A DNA stretch of 64,000 bases from the NCBI RefSeq assembly GCF_964199755.1, contig NC_133899.1, positions 310,001 through 374,000 of the forward strand. The letters run 5' to 3'. Every line of letters begins with the position of its first letter. Within the stretch, counting starts at the first letter, position 1. Shown piece after piece: positions 44,586-54,999 of this stretch. The position numbers were made by a program, and so were the translations under genes. Under the pieces are notes generated by a model. The model saw nothing but the letters and a program-made list of their open reading frames with translations, was not told the DNA's origin and did no database searches. Source of the stretch: Larus michahellis (lineage: Eukaryota; Chordata; Aves; Charadriiformes; Laridae).

Positions 44586-46399
44586 ATAGCTCGTGCGGAC
44601 GCGGTCGCAGCCGCGGCATTTGCACACACCAGTGGTGTGTCGGACACAATGGCGGCTGTTTGTGCCACCAAATGTCCAGCTACGGCAGAGTCGGGCACGG
44701 TGCACACACGAGGGGGCAGTTCACAAACATCCACACGGCCAGCTAACAAAAACACAGGTCAGAGTGTCCTGCCTGTGATCAGCTGCGTAACGGGAACGGA
44801 TCTGGAGTCACTGGCAACGTGAGCCTGGAGAAAACGCCGCCTCTTCCCTTCCACAGAGGCCTGATGCCCTGGGAGCCCCGGGCAGCTCTCCGCTGGCCGA
44901 GGGGCTGCGTGGGGCACTGCCACATGTTCTGCTGCTCGGAGTCAACCCATGCCAGCCTCCTCCATGGCTGGGTATTATCTCCCAGCAGCCATCCTAAAGG
45001 GCTGGTTTTTAAAAAGCAATAATCACGCTTTTGCACATGGGAAACAGGAAAAATCCTCTGGACAGGGCGGATTTTATATCCTTATTTTCTTTGCTTTATC
45101 TCACATTGTCTAGACATGTCCAATGCTCATGTCCTGAGCATCATCTTAGGACCAACTCCGTGATACACCTGATGGGTTTGGATGGTATTTTAAAAGAACT
45201 CTCCAAGTACATAAACTGTTTAATAGCTTAGAAGTCTCTTCCTGCGTTTTAACCTGCCTTTCTCTGACAGCCTTTTCTTTACGGTCCCCTTCACAGAATG
45301 GCGGAGGGAATGCTGCCTTTGTACAGCCACTGTCACTTCAGTTAAATTTCAGTATTTAATGTGCATGCTGATAATACAGACCCTCCCTGTAATCCTACCG
45401 GGTTTTGACCAGATACATCTACTGGCACCAGCGTGGGTCAAGCCCACAGATGGTTTTTTGGGTTTCTTTTTGCCAGTGCAGTATTTCTACTGCAAGCACC
45501 TTGTAATGCAAGGAACTTCTGCCTTCCCACCAGAGGTGAGCCCGCACGTTTGCGCCCACGCTTTCCCCCAGCCCAGCCCAGCCCAAACGCTGCCTCGCTC
45601 TCTCCAGGTGGGTTCCTGGACTGCGCGGTCTCTGCACCAGCGCCCAATGAATATACTGCCACCGAGCAAATGGAAAGGAAAAATCAGTTTGGAGTAAAAC
45701 CCAGACGGGATCACTTTAATACAAGCAAACTCTTGGGATGTGCGAAGAGGCACAGAGGATGGTGAACTCCTCCAGCACCTGTGAGGCGCCTATGTCAGAG
45801 CAGACAGCAGCATTTTTACTGAACAAATGGAGGAAGAAAACAAAGAAATGGCTGATTAAATTGTTAATGACAAATTCTCTCAGACGGGGACGGGGGGACA
45901 GCAAAGGAGATGTCCCACCACTACAGAGAGTCTGGGTGCTGTGGTACGCCAGGTGCAGGCAGATGACACCAGGTCACTGCAAAACGTAAAATCCTGCTTC
46001 CAGGAGCAAAGCACGGACACTGCTCCAGCGGTACAGGGACCTGTCCCGGGAACACGGGCTCGGTGGAAGATGCAGCAGCCTTGGAGATGAATCAGGGGCT
46101 CGTGGGTGCTCAGAGGAAGCTGTGGGCTGGCGAGTCAACGGGATCCCCGAGTTAGCGACGGGCACATCTCAACAAGGAGTTGTGGTCTCTTGGTGGTGGT
46201 GGGAGCTGGCGTGCTCCGGTGCTCCCGGTGCAGGGGGATGTTGGAGATCTGGGAAGGGCTCCAAGAGGAGGCACAGGCACCGCCTCAGCCTGCAAGACTC
46301 GAGTGATGCTGCGTGCAGGGTCTAGTGGAGAGGAGTGTGAGGGGTAATTTGCTCACGGATCTGTATGTAAGTGGTTTTGTGGAGAACAGAGTCTCTTAG

Positions 46400-46588
46400 A
46401 TAACAGAAGGCTCTTAGATCTAGCAGGCCAAAGTACATCTCAATCTGACGACTGTAAGATGAAACAAGCCAAACTTCAACTGGAAATAAAGCATATGCAT
46501 TAATAGTTAACTCTTGGCAGAGTAAACTGACTGCTGGAGGAGATGTGCCATTAGTGGACATTTAAAACGAAGTCTGGATAGCTTGTTT
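46400..46588 (+). repeat. Old CR1 fragment
   Basis: 'cttcaactggaaataaagc', then 'ctgctggaggagatgtgcc' and a 'gtggacatttaaaac' end resemble the sense strand of an old CR1/L3-type 3' region. It is directly followed by the younger antisense CR1 at 46589. Confidence 0.5.
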
Positions 46589-47090
46589 CACGGAATCACG
46601 GAATCACGGAATCACGGAATTTTTCAGAGTTGGAAGGGACCTCTAGAGATCATCTAGTCCAACTCCCCTGCTAGAGCAGGATGGCCCAGAGCACATCACT
46701 CAGGACTGCATCTGGATGGGTCTTGAAAGTCTCCAGAGGAGGGGACTCCACACCCTCCCTGGGCAGCCTGTTCCAGGGCTCTGTCACCCTTGCCATAAAG
46801 GAGTTTTTTCTCATATTTGTTCAGAACTTCCTATGTTCCAGCTTGTGCCCGTTACCCCTCGTCCTGTCACTGGGAACCACTGAAAAGAGTCTGGCACCAT
46901 CCTCCTTAAACCCACCCTTTAGATACTTGTCAACATTAGTAAGGTCTCCCCTCGGCCTTCTCTCCTCCAGGCTAAAGAGCCTCAGCTCTCTCAGCCTTTC
47001 CTCATAAGGGAGACGCTCCGACCCCTCCATCATCTTTGTTGCCCTACGCTGGACTCTCTCCAGTAGTTCCCTGAACTAGTTTCCACCCCT
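46589..47090 (-). repeat. CR1 retroposon 3' end, well preserved
   Basis: Begins with four 'cacggaat' tail units, then 'agttggaagggacctctaga' and 'gatcatctagtccaac', the diagnostic complement of CR1. On minus, the frame at 47033-46821 still reads as the CR1 reverse-transcriptase C-terminus ([20 protein letters not shown] and so on). This is the youngest CR1 in the window. It is 5' truncated near 47090. Confidence 0.93.
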
Positions 47091-47754
47091 GTTCACCCAG
47101 ATACTGATTCCAAAGCAGACACTAATTCTGGTGGTCCTGTGACAGGGTGGGAGACACCGTACTGGGTCTTCACTGCCCCCGTTGGTGCCCTGGGCCAGCA
47201 CACCCATCCCTGGGCTTGTCTGGGGGCATATTGATGGGCTTGTGCTTGAAGGGGTGACCCAGGCCCCGGGTGAGCCCTGGGTAAGCTGATGTGAAGAACC
47301 AGAAGAGATCTCGGGCTGAAAGCTCTACAGAGGCTTTCAGTCCTGCTCAGAGGGGCTGCTCCTGCGGGAGCTGGGGCCACGCGCGCATCAGTGTCTGCGG
47401 GCTGAGGGGACCCGTGGACATCACCACGTCACTCTCGGGCTCAACTCCTGAAACGCTTCTGTTTTGCAGCTAAAATTTTCCATGCTGAGCCCCTGCATGG
47501 AGATGCATTTAATTCAAATGTTTGATGAACCTCCTTCCAACTATTCCTGAGTTACGGAATGAGTGGAAAAATACTTGCATGTAAAAAATTACTAGTGTTA
47601 AAAATAATTCTAACCACAGGAAAAATAGTTGCATTTTTTTTTAGCTTAACCAGACTTCATCCTCATGTGGCCTAACTCCTTCCTGAGAAACAAATAACTT
47701 GCAACTACAACAAAAATGCTTTTGAGCGTGCTCAGATGGTACACGCTGAGACTA

Positions 47755-47830
47755 CAGCAGGGAAAAAAAAAGAAGGAAAATAGAGGGGGAAAAAAAAAAG
47801 AAAAAAAAAAGAGTAAAAACTAAGGGAAGC
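47755..47830. repeat. A-rich simple repeat
   Basis: Long A runs broken by single G residues. It lies about 0.7 kb before the large purine-rich minisatellite. Confidence 0.8.
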
Positions 47831-48524
47831 CCAGTCTAATGCCACTGTCTCCCGCAACCTGCCCATGGATGGTGGGTGGACCACTGCTGAGGGGCCACGG
47901 CGGGGACTGCTGTGCTGCGGGCCCGTGCCGGCAGTGGTCCACATGGAGAAGGTGACTCACCCAGGAAGGTTTCCCAGGTTTTTTTGTGGTTTCGGCACTC
48001 AGACCAAGCATGACTGGAGGCAAGGGAGAAGGAAAAAGGGGCTGCTGGGGAACAGCTGGATTTCTACAGCAGGATTTAATGGGGAATGTGTTTATTGTCT
48101 GATCCGAAAATAGCAGACAACCAACTTGCATCTGGAGGTGGGGAGCTCTTCCACCTCAAGGGATGGAAACAACGTGAGAAACCACAGGTAAGAGAAGTAC
48201 AAACGTCTCCCTGGCCATCCACGGACACCAGCTCCCTGACACGGGACTGTCTGTGCAAAGTCCAAAAAAACCCAAATGCCTCAAAATTTATTTGGGGAAA
48301 GGCTAGCCCAGGGCTCCTCGAAAAGCTGCAGAGAGCGGCACCACTTCAGGAATCCTTATTGATTTTAGTGACAAATTTAACAAAGGTGACGTGTAGCAGC
48401 CTTGCAGAGCTCGCTGCACGGAGTCCTGCTGTGTCATGCTGCAGTGTGCCACCTCCCAGCTCAACCATCCCTTGTAGCCCAAGCAGGAATTTTGAGCGAG
48501 CCAGAGACACAGTTCCCAAAACGC

Positions 48525-49035
48525 GGTAAGAAGAGGGCAAGAAAAAAAGGCCGAAAAAGGGTGGAGGCTGAAAAGGGATGGGAGGCAGAAAAAAGGCTGG
48601 GAAGATGACAAGAAATTAAAGGCCAAAAAGCGGTGGAGGCTGACAGAAGGTGGGAGGACCAAAAAGGAGAAAGAGGTTAAAATGAAAGATGAGGCTAAGA
48701 AAGGGGGGGAGAACAAAAAAAAAGCGGGAGGCTGAGAAGGGCAGGGAGGCCAACAAGAAAGTAGAGGCCCAAAAAGGGGTAGGGGTGGAAAAAAAAAAAA
48801 TAGAGGCTGAAAAAGGGTGGAAAACTGACAAAGGGATGGGAAGCCATCCAAAAAATTAGAGGATGAAAAGGGATGGGAGGCAGAACAAGGGTGGGTGGTG
48901 GAAAAGGAGTGGGGAAAGTCAGCAAGAAAAAGCCAAAAAACAGTGAGAAGCCAAAAAAGGGTAGGAGGCCAAAAAAACATGGAAGGCCAAAACGGTGTGG
49001 GAGGCCAAAAAGAAAACAGAAGATAAAAAGGATTA
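48525..49035. repeat. Minisatellite block 1, purine-rich on plus
   Basis: Imperfect tandem copies of a roughly 20-base unit, such as 'gggaggccaaaaagggtggg' and 'gaggctgaaaaaggg'. Plus-strand purine content is very high. Its complement is the unit of block 2, so blocks 1 and 2 form a large inverted repeat about the point near 49050. Confidence 0.9.
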
Positions 49036-49064
49036 CAGAAAGGACAAGAACGTAGATGCCCTTT

Positions 49065-50380
49065 TCCAACTTCCCCGACTTTTTGGCCTCCCACCCTTTT
49101 TCAGCCCCTTCTTTCTTGTTGGCCTCCCATGCCTTTTTGGCTGCCCACCCCTTTTTTTGCATCTCACCCCTTTTTGCCTGCTTCTTTCTTGTTGGCCTCC
49201 GGCCCCCCTTCAGCCTCCTACCCCTTTTCAGCCTCCCACCTTTGTTCGGCCTCCCACTCCTTTTTGGCCTCTACTTTCTTTTTGAGTGCCCATCCCTTTT
49301 CAGCCTCTCACTCTTTTTCGTGTTTTATGTTCTTTTTAGCCTTCCACTTCTTTTTGGCCTCTAACCACCTTTTTAGCCTCTGACCGTTGTTTGGCCTACA
49401 CCTCTATTTGGCCTCTACTTTCTTGTTGGCCTCCCACCCTTGCTCAGCCTCCCACCCTTTTCAGCCTCCAACAGTTTTTTGTTCTCTTCTTTCCGGTGAC
49501 CTCCTGTCCCATTTGGGTCTCCCAGCCCATTAGAGTTTACCCTCCTTGTTTGGTCTCCCACCCTTTGAAGCTTCTAATTTCTTGTCTGCCTTCCTCCCCA
49601 TTTCGGCCTCCCGCCCTTTTTTGGATTTCAGTCCCTTTTCAGCATTTACTCTCTTGTTGATCCTCTACCTCTTTTTGGTCTCCAGACCCTTTCTGGCCTC
49701 CCACCCATGTTTGGCCTCCCACTCCTTTTCGACCTCTACTTTCTTGTTGGCCTCCTCTCCATTTTAGGCCTCCCGTCCTTGTTCATCATCCCACTGCTTT
49801 TTAGCCTCCCCCGCTTTTTCAGCCTGTAATTTCTGGTTTGCCTCCCACCCCATTTTGACCTCCAACTCCATTTCAGCCTCCCACATCACTTCCCACACTT
49901 GTTCAGCCTCCCCCTACTTTTCAGCCTCTACTTTCTTGTTGGCCTGCCACCCTTTTTCCATCTCCCACCGCTCTTTGGCCTTCCCCCCTCTTTTCAGCCT
50001 CTACTTTGTTGTTGTTGGCCTATCCCCTTTTTGGCCTCCCACCCATGTTCAGCCTCCCACCCTTTTGGCCTCTACTTTTGTGTCGGCCTCCCGCCCCTTT
50101 TTGGCCTCTAATTTCTTGTTGGCAGCTCACCCCTCTTTGTTCTCGCACCCGTTTTCAGTCCATCGCTTTTTTTTTTGTGCTGTTTTCTTGTTGGTTTCCC
50201 ACTCTTCATCCTCTCACCCATGTTTGGTTTCCCACCCTTTTTCGGCCTCTACTTTCCTGTTGGCCTCCCACTCATTTTCGGAATCCCACACTTTTTCAGC
50301 CTCTACTTTCTTATAGTCCTCCTACCTACGTTTGGCCTCCCATCCCTTTTTGGCCTCTATTTTTAAGTTGGCCTCCCACC
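49065..50380. repeat. Minisatellite block 2, pyrimidine-rich on plus
   Basis: Around 65 imperfect copies of GGCCTCCCACCCCTTTTTCA. A variant monomer, 'ggcctctactttcttgttgg', recurs every few units and suggests a loose higher-order arrangement. All reading frames stay open for long stretches because the unit lacks stops. I do not regard these frames as genes. Confidence 0.92.
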
Positions 50381-50429
50381 TGAGTACATCGAGTTTGAGG
50401 CCAGATGGCAGACTTACTTACTTAAAAAG

Positions 50430-50730
50430 AGTGTGAGGGTGATACCACAGGGGAAGGGGCGGCTGGAGGGGATATGGAGGCTGAAAAGGCAGAGGGGGCG
50501 CAAAGGCGATGGGGGAGACTGCAGAGGAGCCTGGGGCCAGCAGCTTAAGGGAGGCAGAAGGGGACCCAGATCCTCGACAAAAGTGAGGAGGCCACAAAGC
50601 AGGACGAGGCCAAAAAGGGAGGAGAACGTCTGGAGGGGAGTGGGGAGGCCGAAGTTTGATGCTGGAAGTGGTACTCCCGGGAGGGCAGGGGGTGGCTGAA
50701 GGGAAGCGGGGGGTTTGAGGGGAGGCAGAG
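50430..50730. repeat. Minisatellite block 3, purine-rich on plus, degenerate
   Basis: Returns to the block 1 orientation with words such as 'gaggctgaaaaggcagaggg' and 'gaggccaaaaagggaggag'. More diverged than blocks 1 and 2, and it merges into the CpG island. Confidence 0.65.
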
Positions 50731-51540
50731 GCCCAAGGGGAGCAGCCGGCAGAGACGGCAGCGGACGGCGCGGAGCGAGGCCCGAGGGCGGGCGGAGGCT
50801 GGAGGCCGGGCCGGGGGCGGCCGAGGCCGGAGCGGGCGGAGGCTGCGCGAGGGCGGAGGCGCCACGTCCCGGCCCCGCCCCGGATCCCTCCGCGCTGCCC
50901 GCCCCGCCCCGGATCCTCCGCGCCCCGCCCCGCCCCGCCCCGCCCCGCCCCGCCGCGGTGCCGGCGCCGCCCGGCAGGGGTCGCCCTCGCCCCGCGCTGC
51001 TGCCCGCGATGGCGGCGGCGGCTCCCCCCCGCGCCCGGGACGACGGCGGCGGCTCCTCCCAGCGGCCGCCGCTCCGCCGTGCTGCGGGGCGGCTCCGGGC
51101 ACCTTTGTTCTCCCGCAGCCCCCGCCTCGCCGCGCTGGGGCGGCCGGTTCCGGCCCCCTCCTGCCGTTCCGGGGCCGGGCGAGCCGCCCCGACGCAGCGC
51201 GGCGGGGATCCAGGGCAGCCCCGGGGCGGAGCGGACCGTGAGGAGCCGGGTGCCGCGGGCACCGCCCCGCAACAGCGGGGCCCCCCTCCGCCCCCTCGGG
51301 GACCTGCCCGGGGCCGGGGCGCGTCCCCCGTCCTCCCCGGGGCCCTCCCCGGGGCCCCGCCGTTTTTCCCGTGGGTGGGAGCGGGAGCGGGGCGGGGGCC
51401 GGCGGCGGTGCCCGGGGGGGCGTGCGGGGTCCCGGGGGGAGGTGGAGGGGGGCGGTGGGTCCCGGCCCCGGCGGTGGCGGAGCGGCCGCGGCAGCCGGCG
51501 GGAGCCGGGGAAGGGAAAACGGGAACAGGCGCTTGCGTCC
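50730..51540. promoter_or_regulatory. CpG island, unassigned promoter
   Basis: About 0.8 kb of very high GC and CpG content, including six consecutive CCCCG/GGGGC Sp1-type boxes (about 50920-50955) just before a GCGATGGCGGCGGCG context at 51006. No known mammalian gene is expected between PMFBP1 and ZFHX3, and the open frames have no recognisable domain. A non-coding RNA or bird-specific transcript start is the likeliest reading. Confidence 0.6.
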
Positions 51541-53049
51541 GTGGAATTTTAATGAGCCTTAAAGGTTATTTCTCTGCGGTTCTAGTGATAATTTCCAATT
51601 CTCTGTGTTGGTGGGGGAGCGGTGCCTCTGGTCTAATCACATTCGGGTACTGTCTAGGGCACAGGCTGTATGTTTGGCTGGTGAGGAATATCAACAAACA
51701 TGAAATACCAGTAGCGTGGTCAGAGTCTACGGGGGAGAAATAACAAACAGGAAAGTCTTGCGTGGCTTTGCATTCTGCAATGAAAATGATCTCATTATCC
51801 TTTCCAGGGTCTCAGTCAGCTACTTGAAAAATACTTATTAAAAAAACATTGCAGCTCTTGGGAGAGAGTTCCCTCCAGAGAAGGGAGAAAGGAAGGAACT
51901 GGATGTGTAAAAACAGAGTAGGAGGAAACAGCTACAGTGGCAAAAATAGGTAGGAACCTGCCGTACTGCATTTCCAGCACTGGCAGAGAGCCCAGGCCAA
52001 ACCCTGGAGCAGAGGGACCCGCTCTGTGCCTCCTTTGTCCCTCCAGCCCTCTACTTGTTCCCTTGAAATCTTGGCGGGGGTGGTGGTGGTGTTGAAGCAA
52101 TTGTTGGTGCAGGTGGGGGCCCACTCAGCCCAGTCCCACAGAAGCAAACCTGTGACGTTCCCGTTGCTCAAACGCCAGGTACCTCCACTCATCCCTGCCG
52201 CAGGGCTGTGTCTAGTCGGGCTTTAAACACCTCCACCCAGGATAAGAGGAATGCACGGGCAGGCACGGGAGTGACCCTGCAAACCCAAAGGTGTGCATCA
52301 GCCTGCCGGGGATGCTCAGCGCCCACATGCCGCTCTCAGTGCTGTCTCATATTTACTCCATCATGGCAACCATTTGCACCGCTGCTCCTGCAAGCTGCGT
52401 CTTGGTTTCTTGTGTCCGTGGGTTAAGGACATGCATGAGCCGCGTAGGAGCTGCCACGTGTTTCTGTCAGGAACCACGAGCTAGGAATCAGCAAGCAGAG
52501 GTCCTGCTGGAAGAAGGAAGAGCGGCGCTGCCCAGTTCTGGTCACAGAACACGATGCCTCAGTGGTCCTTGCAGTTACAGCCACCGAGCTGCTGGGAGGT
52601 GGATGGTGCACCTGGACGGCTACATCGGGGGGCTCGGGGGGCTCCTGAACCAACAGCAGTGGCAACAGCAGGTGGGAAAAGATAAGGGGGAAACACAGAG
52701 GCTGAGGGGAGACAGAAACCAGAGGGAGCTGGGTAAGTGGACAAAGACTCTTGTGGGGACCACGGGGAGAAGCTCCACAGGGTGGGTGGGCATGGGAATG
52801 CAGAAATAGGGGCAGAAAGAGAGGATCCTTATGCCCTTTCCTTATGGTTAACCTTAAGTCTCCGGCCAAAACTAAAGGAGTATTCTAAGATACCGAAAAG
52901 ATACAGCATGAAACCCAGGAGAAACAAAGTTCAGACCATACTGCTGCCGCATAGAAAGCTTCATTAGCCCCATTGGCACAGCAATAATCAGTGAAAAAAA
53001 ATCAGTATGTGTGATGCAGAAGGATTGACTGCTCACGGAGCACGGCATT

Positions 53050-53225
53050 TGCCATCTCTTGATGTCTTCAAGTCCAGTTGAACGCCCTTCTGAAGCTGCC
53101 TTTATCAAACAAGTTATTGAATTCAGCAGTAACATGGCGAAATTTTCTTGACTGCAGGTACAGAAGGTCAGGCTGCGTGATCCCTTCCTGCTCGCTCTGT
53201 GAATCTACTGAAAGAAAACGCGAAG
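53050..53225 (+). repeat. Old CR1/L3-like fragment
   Basis: 'gatgtcttcaagtccagttg', then 'ggtcaggctgcgtgatccc' and 'ctctgtgaatctactgaaag' match, with many changes, the sense 3' end of old CR1 elements. Confidence 0.6.
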
Positions 53226-54195
53226 AAGGACTAAGAGAACACGCCATTATTTGTGTTCTTCGATAGTGACTTAACATCAGTGTTTATCTGCGGGGGCTCC
53301 AGCTGCAGTCACGGCGTGGGTGTCCTTGTGCTGAATGGGGAAAGGTTAGTGGGAGCCACCTGGCAGAACTCTTGAGCGATGAAGGCAGCTGCTCTTCAGC
53401 ACTGGCTTGTTCAGGCTGTGTCAGCTGAAGCACGTGGGCCTGTCCCCGTGCCACGTGGGCCATCAGCAGTCCTGTGGCCTGTATAACAATGGCCTTTGTG
53501 CTTGGCATGGTAAGTGAAGGTGGGATCTCAGAAGGAATCCTTGCAACAAGGGTGAAAGGGTGACCACATTCAATAGGCGCGGGTGTTTTGTTTAAGGAGG
53601 CTCCATGTCCGAGTGCAGGGCAAACATGGGCCGTTCCTAGCGATTCTGCTTCACCTGACCCCAAGTTTTGCTTCAGCAGAGAGCAGGCTCCCAAGCTCTT
53701 CCCACAGTGTTACGCAGCCTCTCAGGCGGGGCTGGTACTCGAGGGTAGCCATGGCTGGAAGAAGACAGGGCTGCAGTGTTGTGAGGCTGAGCTTAACTTA
53801 TCATTTCTTGTTTTCAGACATTTAGCAGCTGTCCCCAATCTTGAAGGTATGAGACACAGCCAGGTGGTCTTAACCCTGCCAAAGTTCTGGGGCGTTTGCA
53901 CTTTCTTTCTTACAAGGTTTTACTTGCAGTCCCAGCTGCTGTGGCTCTGTTGCCTGCTCAGGAGCGAGGGCTGGGCTTGGGGCTATATGAGATAAAACCA
54001 GATATAGATGGAGAGATGGTTCTATGGAAATGTTTGCTCAGTGCCCAGGAGCAGCCCAAAAGGCAAACCAACTGTTAAGAATTATTAGGAAAATAATGTA
54101 GAGCAGATCACAGTCATGCCACTGAATAGATCCGTAGTGGAAGCTGCGTTGTGATTACCATATGCAGCTCTGGTCTGCCTCTCAAGAAAAACAGA

Positions 54196-54335
54196 GTTGG
54201 AAGGGTTTCAGAGAAGAGCGACGAGGGTGATCAAATACAAAGAATATTTTCCACATGAGGAAAAAGTAGATAGTCTCTTTAGCCTGGAAAAGAAATGACT
54301 GAAGAGGATTATAAAATCCAGTTTGGCATATGGAG
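54196..54335 (+). repeat. Old CR1 fragment
   Basis: 'ttggaagggtttcagagaag', then 'ctctttagcctggaaaagaa' and 'gactgaagaggattataaaa' resemble the sense CR1 segment around 'ttcagcctggagaagagaag'. Confidence 0.5.
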
Positions 54336-54999
54336 GTTGTCTGTGGTATGATTTCTCATTGTCCCTTCAATATAAGAACCCGCAGCACCCCATAAATCAT
54401 CAGGTAACAACTACAAAACAAAACACAGTTCTTTTTTTTTTTTAATGTCATATGTTGTGTCAGACTGCTTCACACAGGATATGGTGGGCTCCCCAAATTT
54501 ACATGCATTCAAAAATAAATTAAACATTTTAATGGGAGAAAAAAATCCACTTACATTGATTAAATGTAAAGACCCCACTTTAGGTTCTGAAGGCTCTGAG
54601 CTGCAGCTCGCTGGAGGCTGGCAGAGTATTCCGGGCAGTACCGTGGTATCTATGCCCTCTTCTTACACTGACCAAGAGCGCAGTTCTTGGCTACTGTCAG
54701 AGAGGAGACAGTGGCAGGGATGAAACAGTGAGCTAGGCAGACTTGCAGCTGATAGCAGCGTTTTCTTTCCTTCACTGTTCCAGGCTTCTTTGCAAGGACG
54801 GATCCTGCCCTGTCTCGATCAGTCTGCTCTCCTTTTTTAAGGAGCTGTATCCCAAAAGCCTAGCTTAAAAATTTGCAGTGGTGGGCCAGTAACCCGAGCT
54901 CTGCACTGCCACGTCAGGATACAGGCGAGCCTTCACAGACCAGTCCACTTTAAACAACACTCACTCTTAGCAGTGGCAGAGCTGGCTGGCAGCAGTGAC

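Noticed and set aside
48303-50383. Long ORFs with repeated ASHPFSAS-like peptides
   Set aside because: Direct translation of the 20-base minisatellite; present in several frames and on both strands according to block orientation.
50414-51743. 280-340 codon ORFs on both strands over the CpG island
   Set aside because: Stop-poor because of extreme GC content; no domain, no convincing splice-linked continuation.
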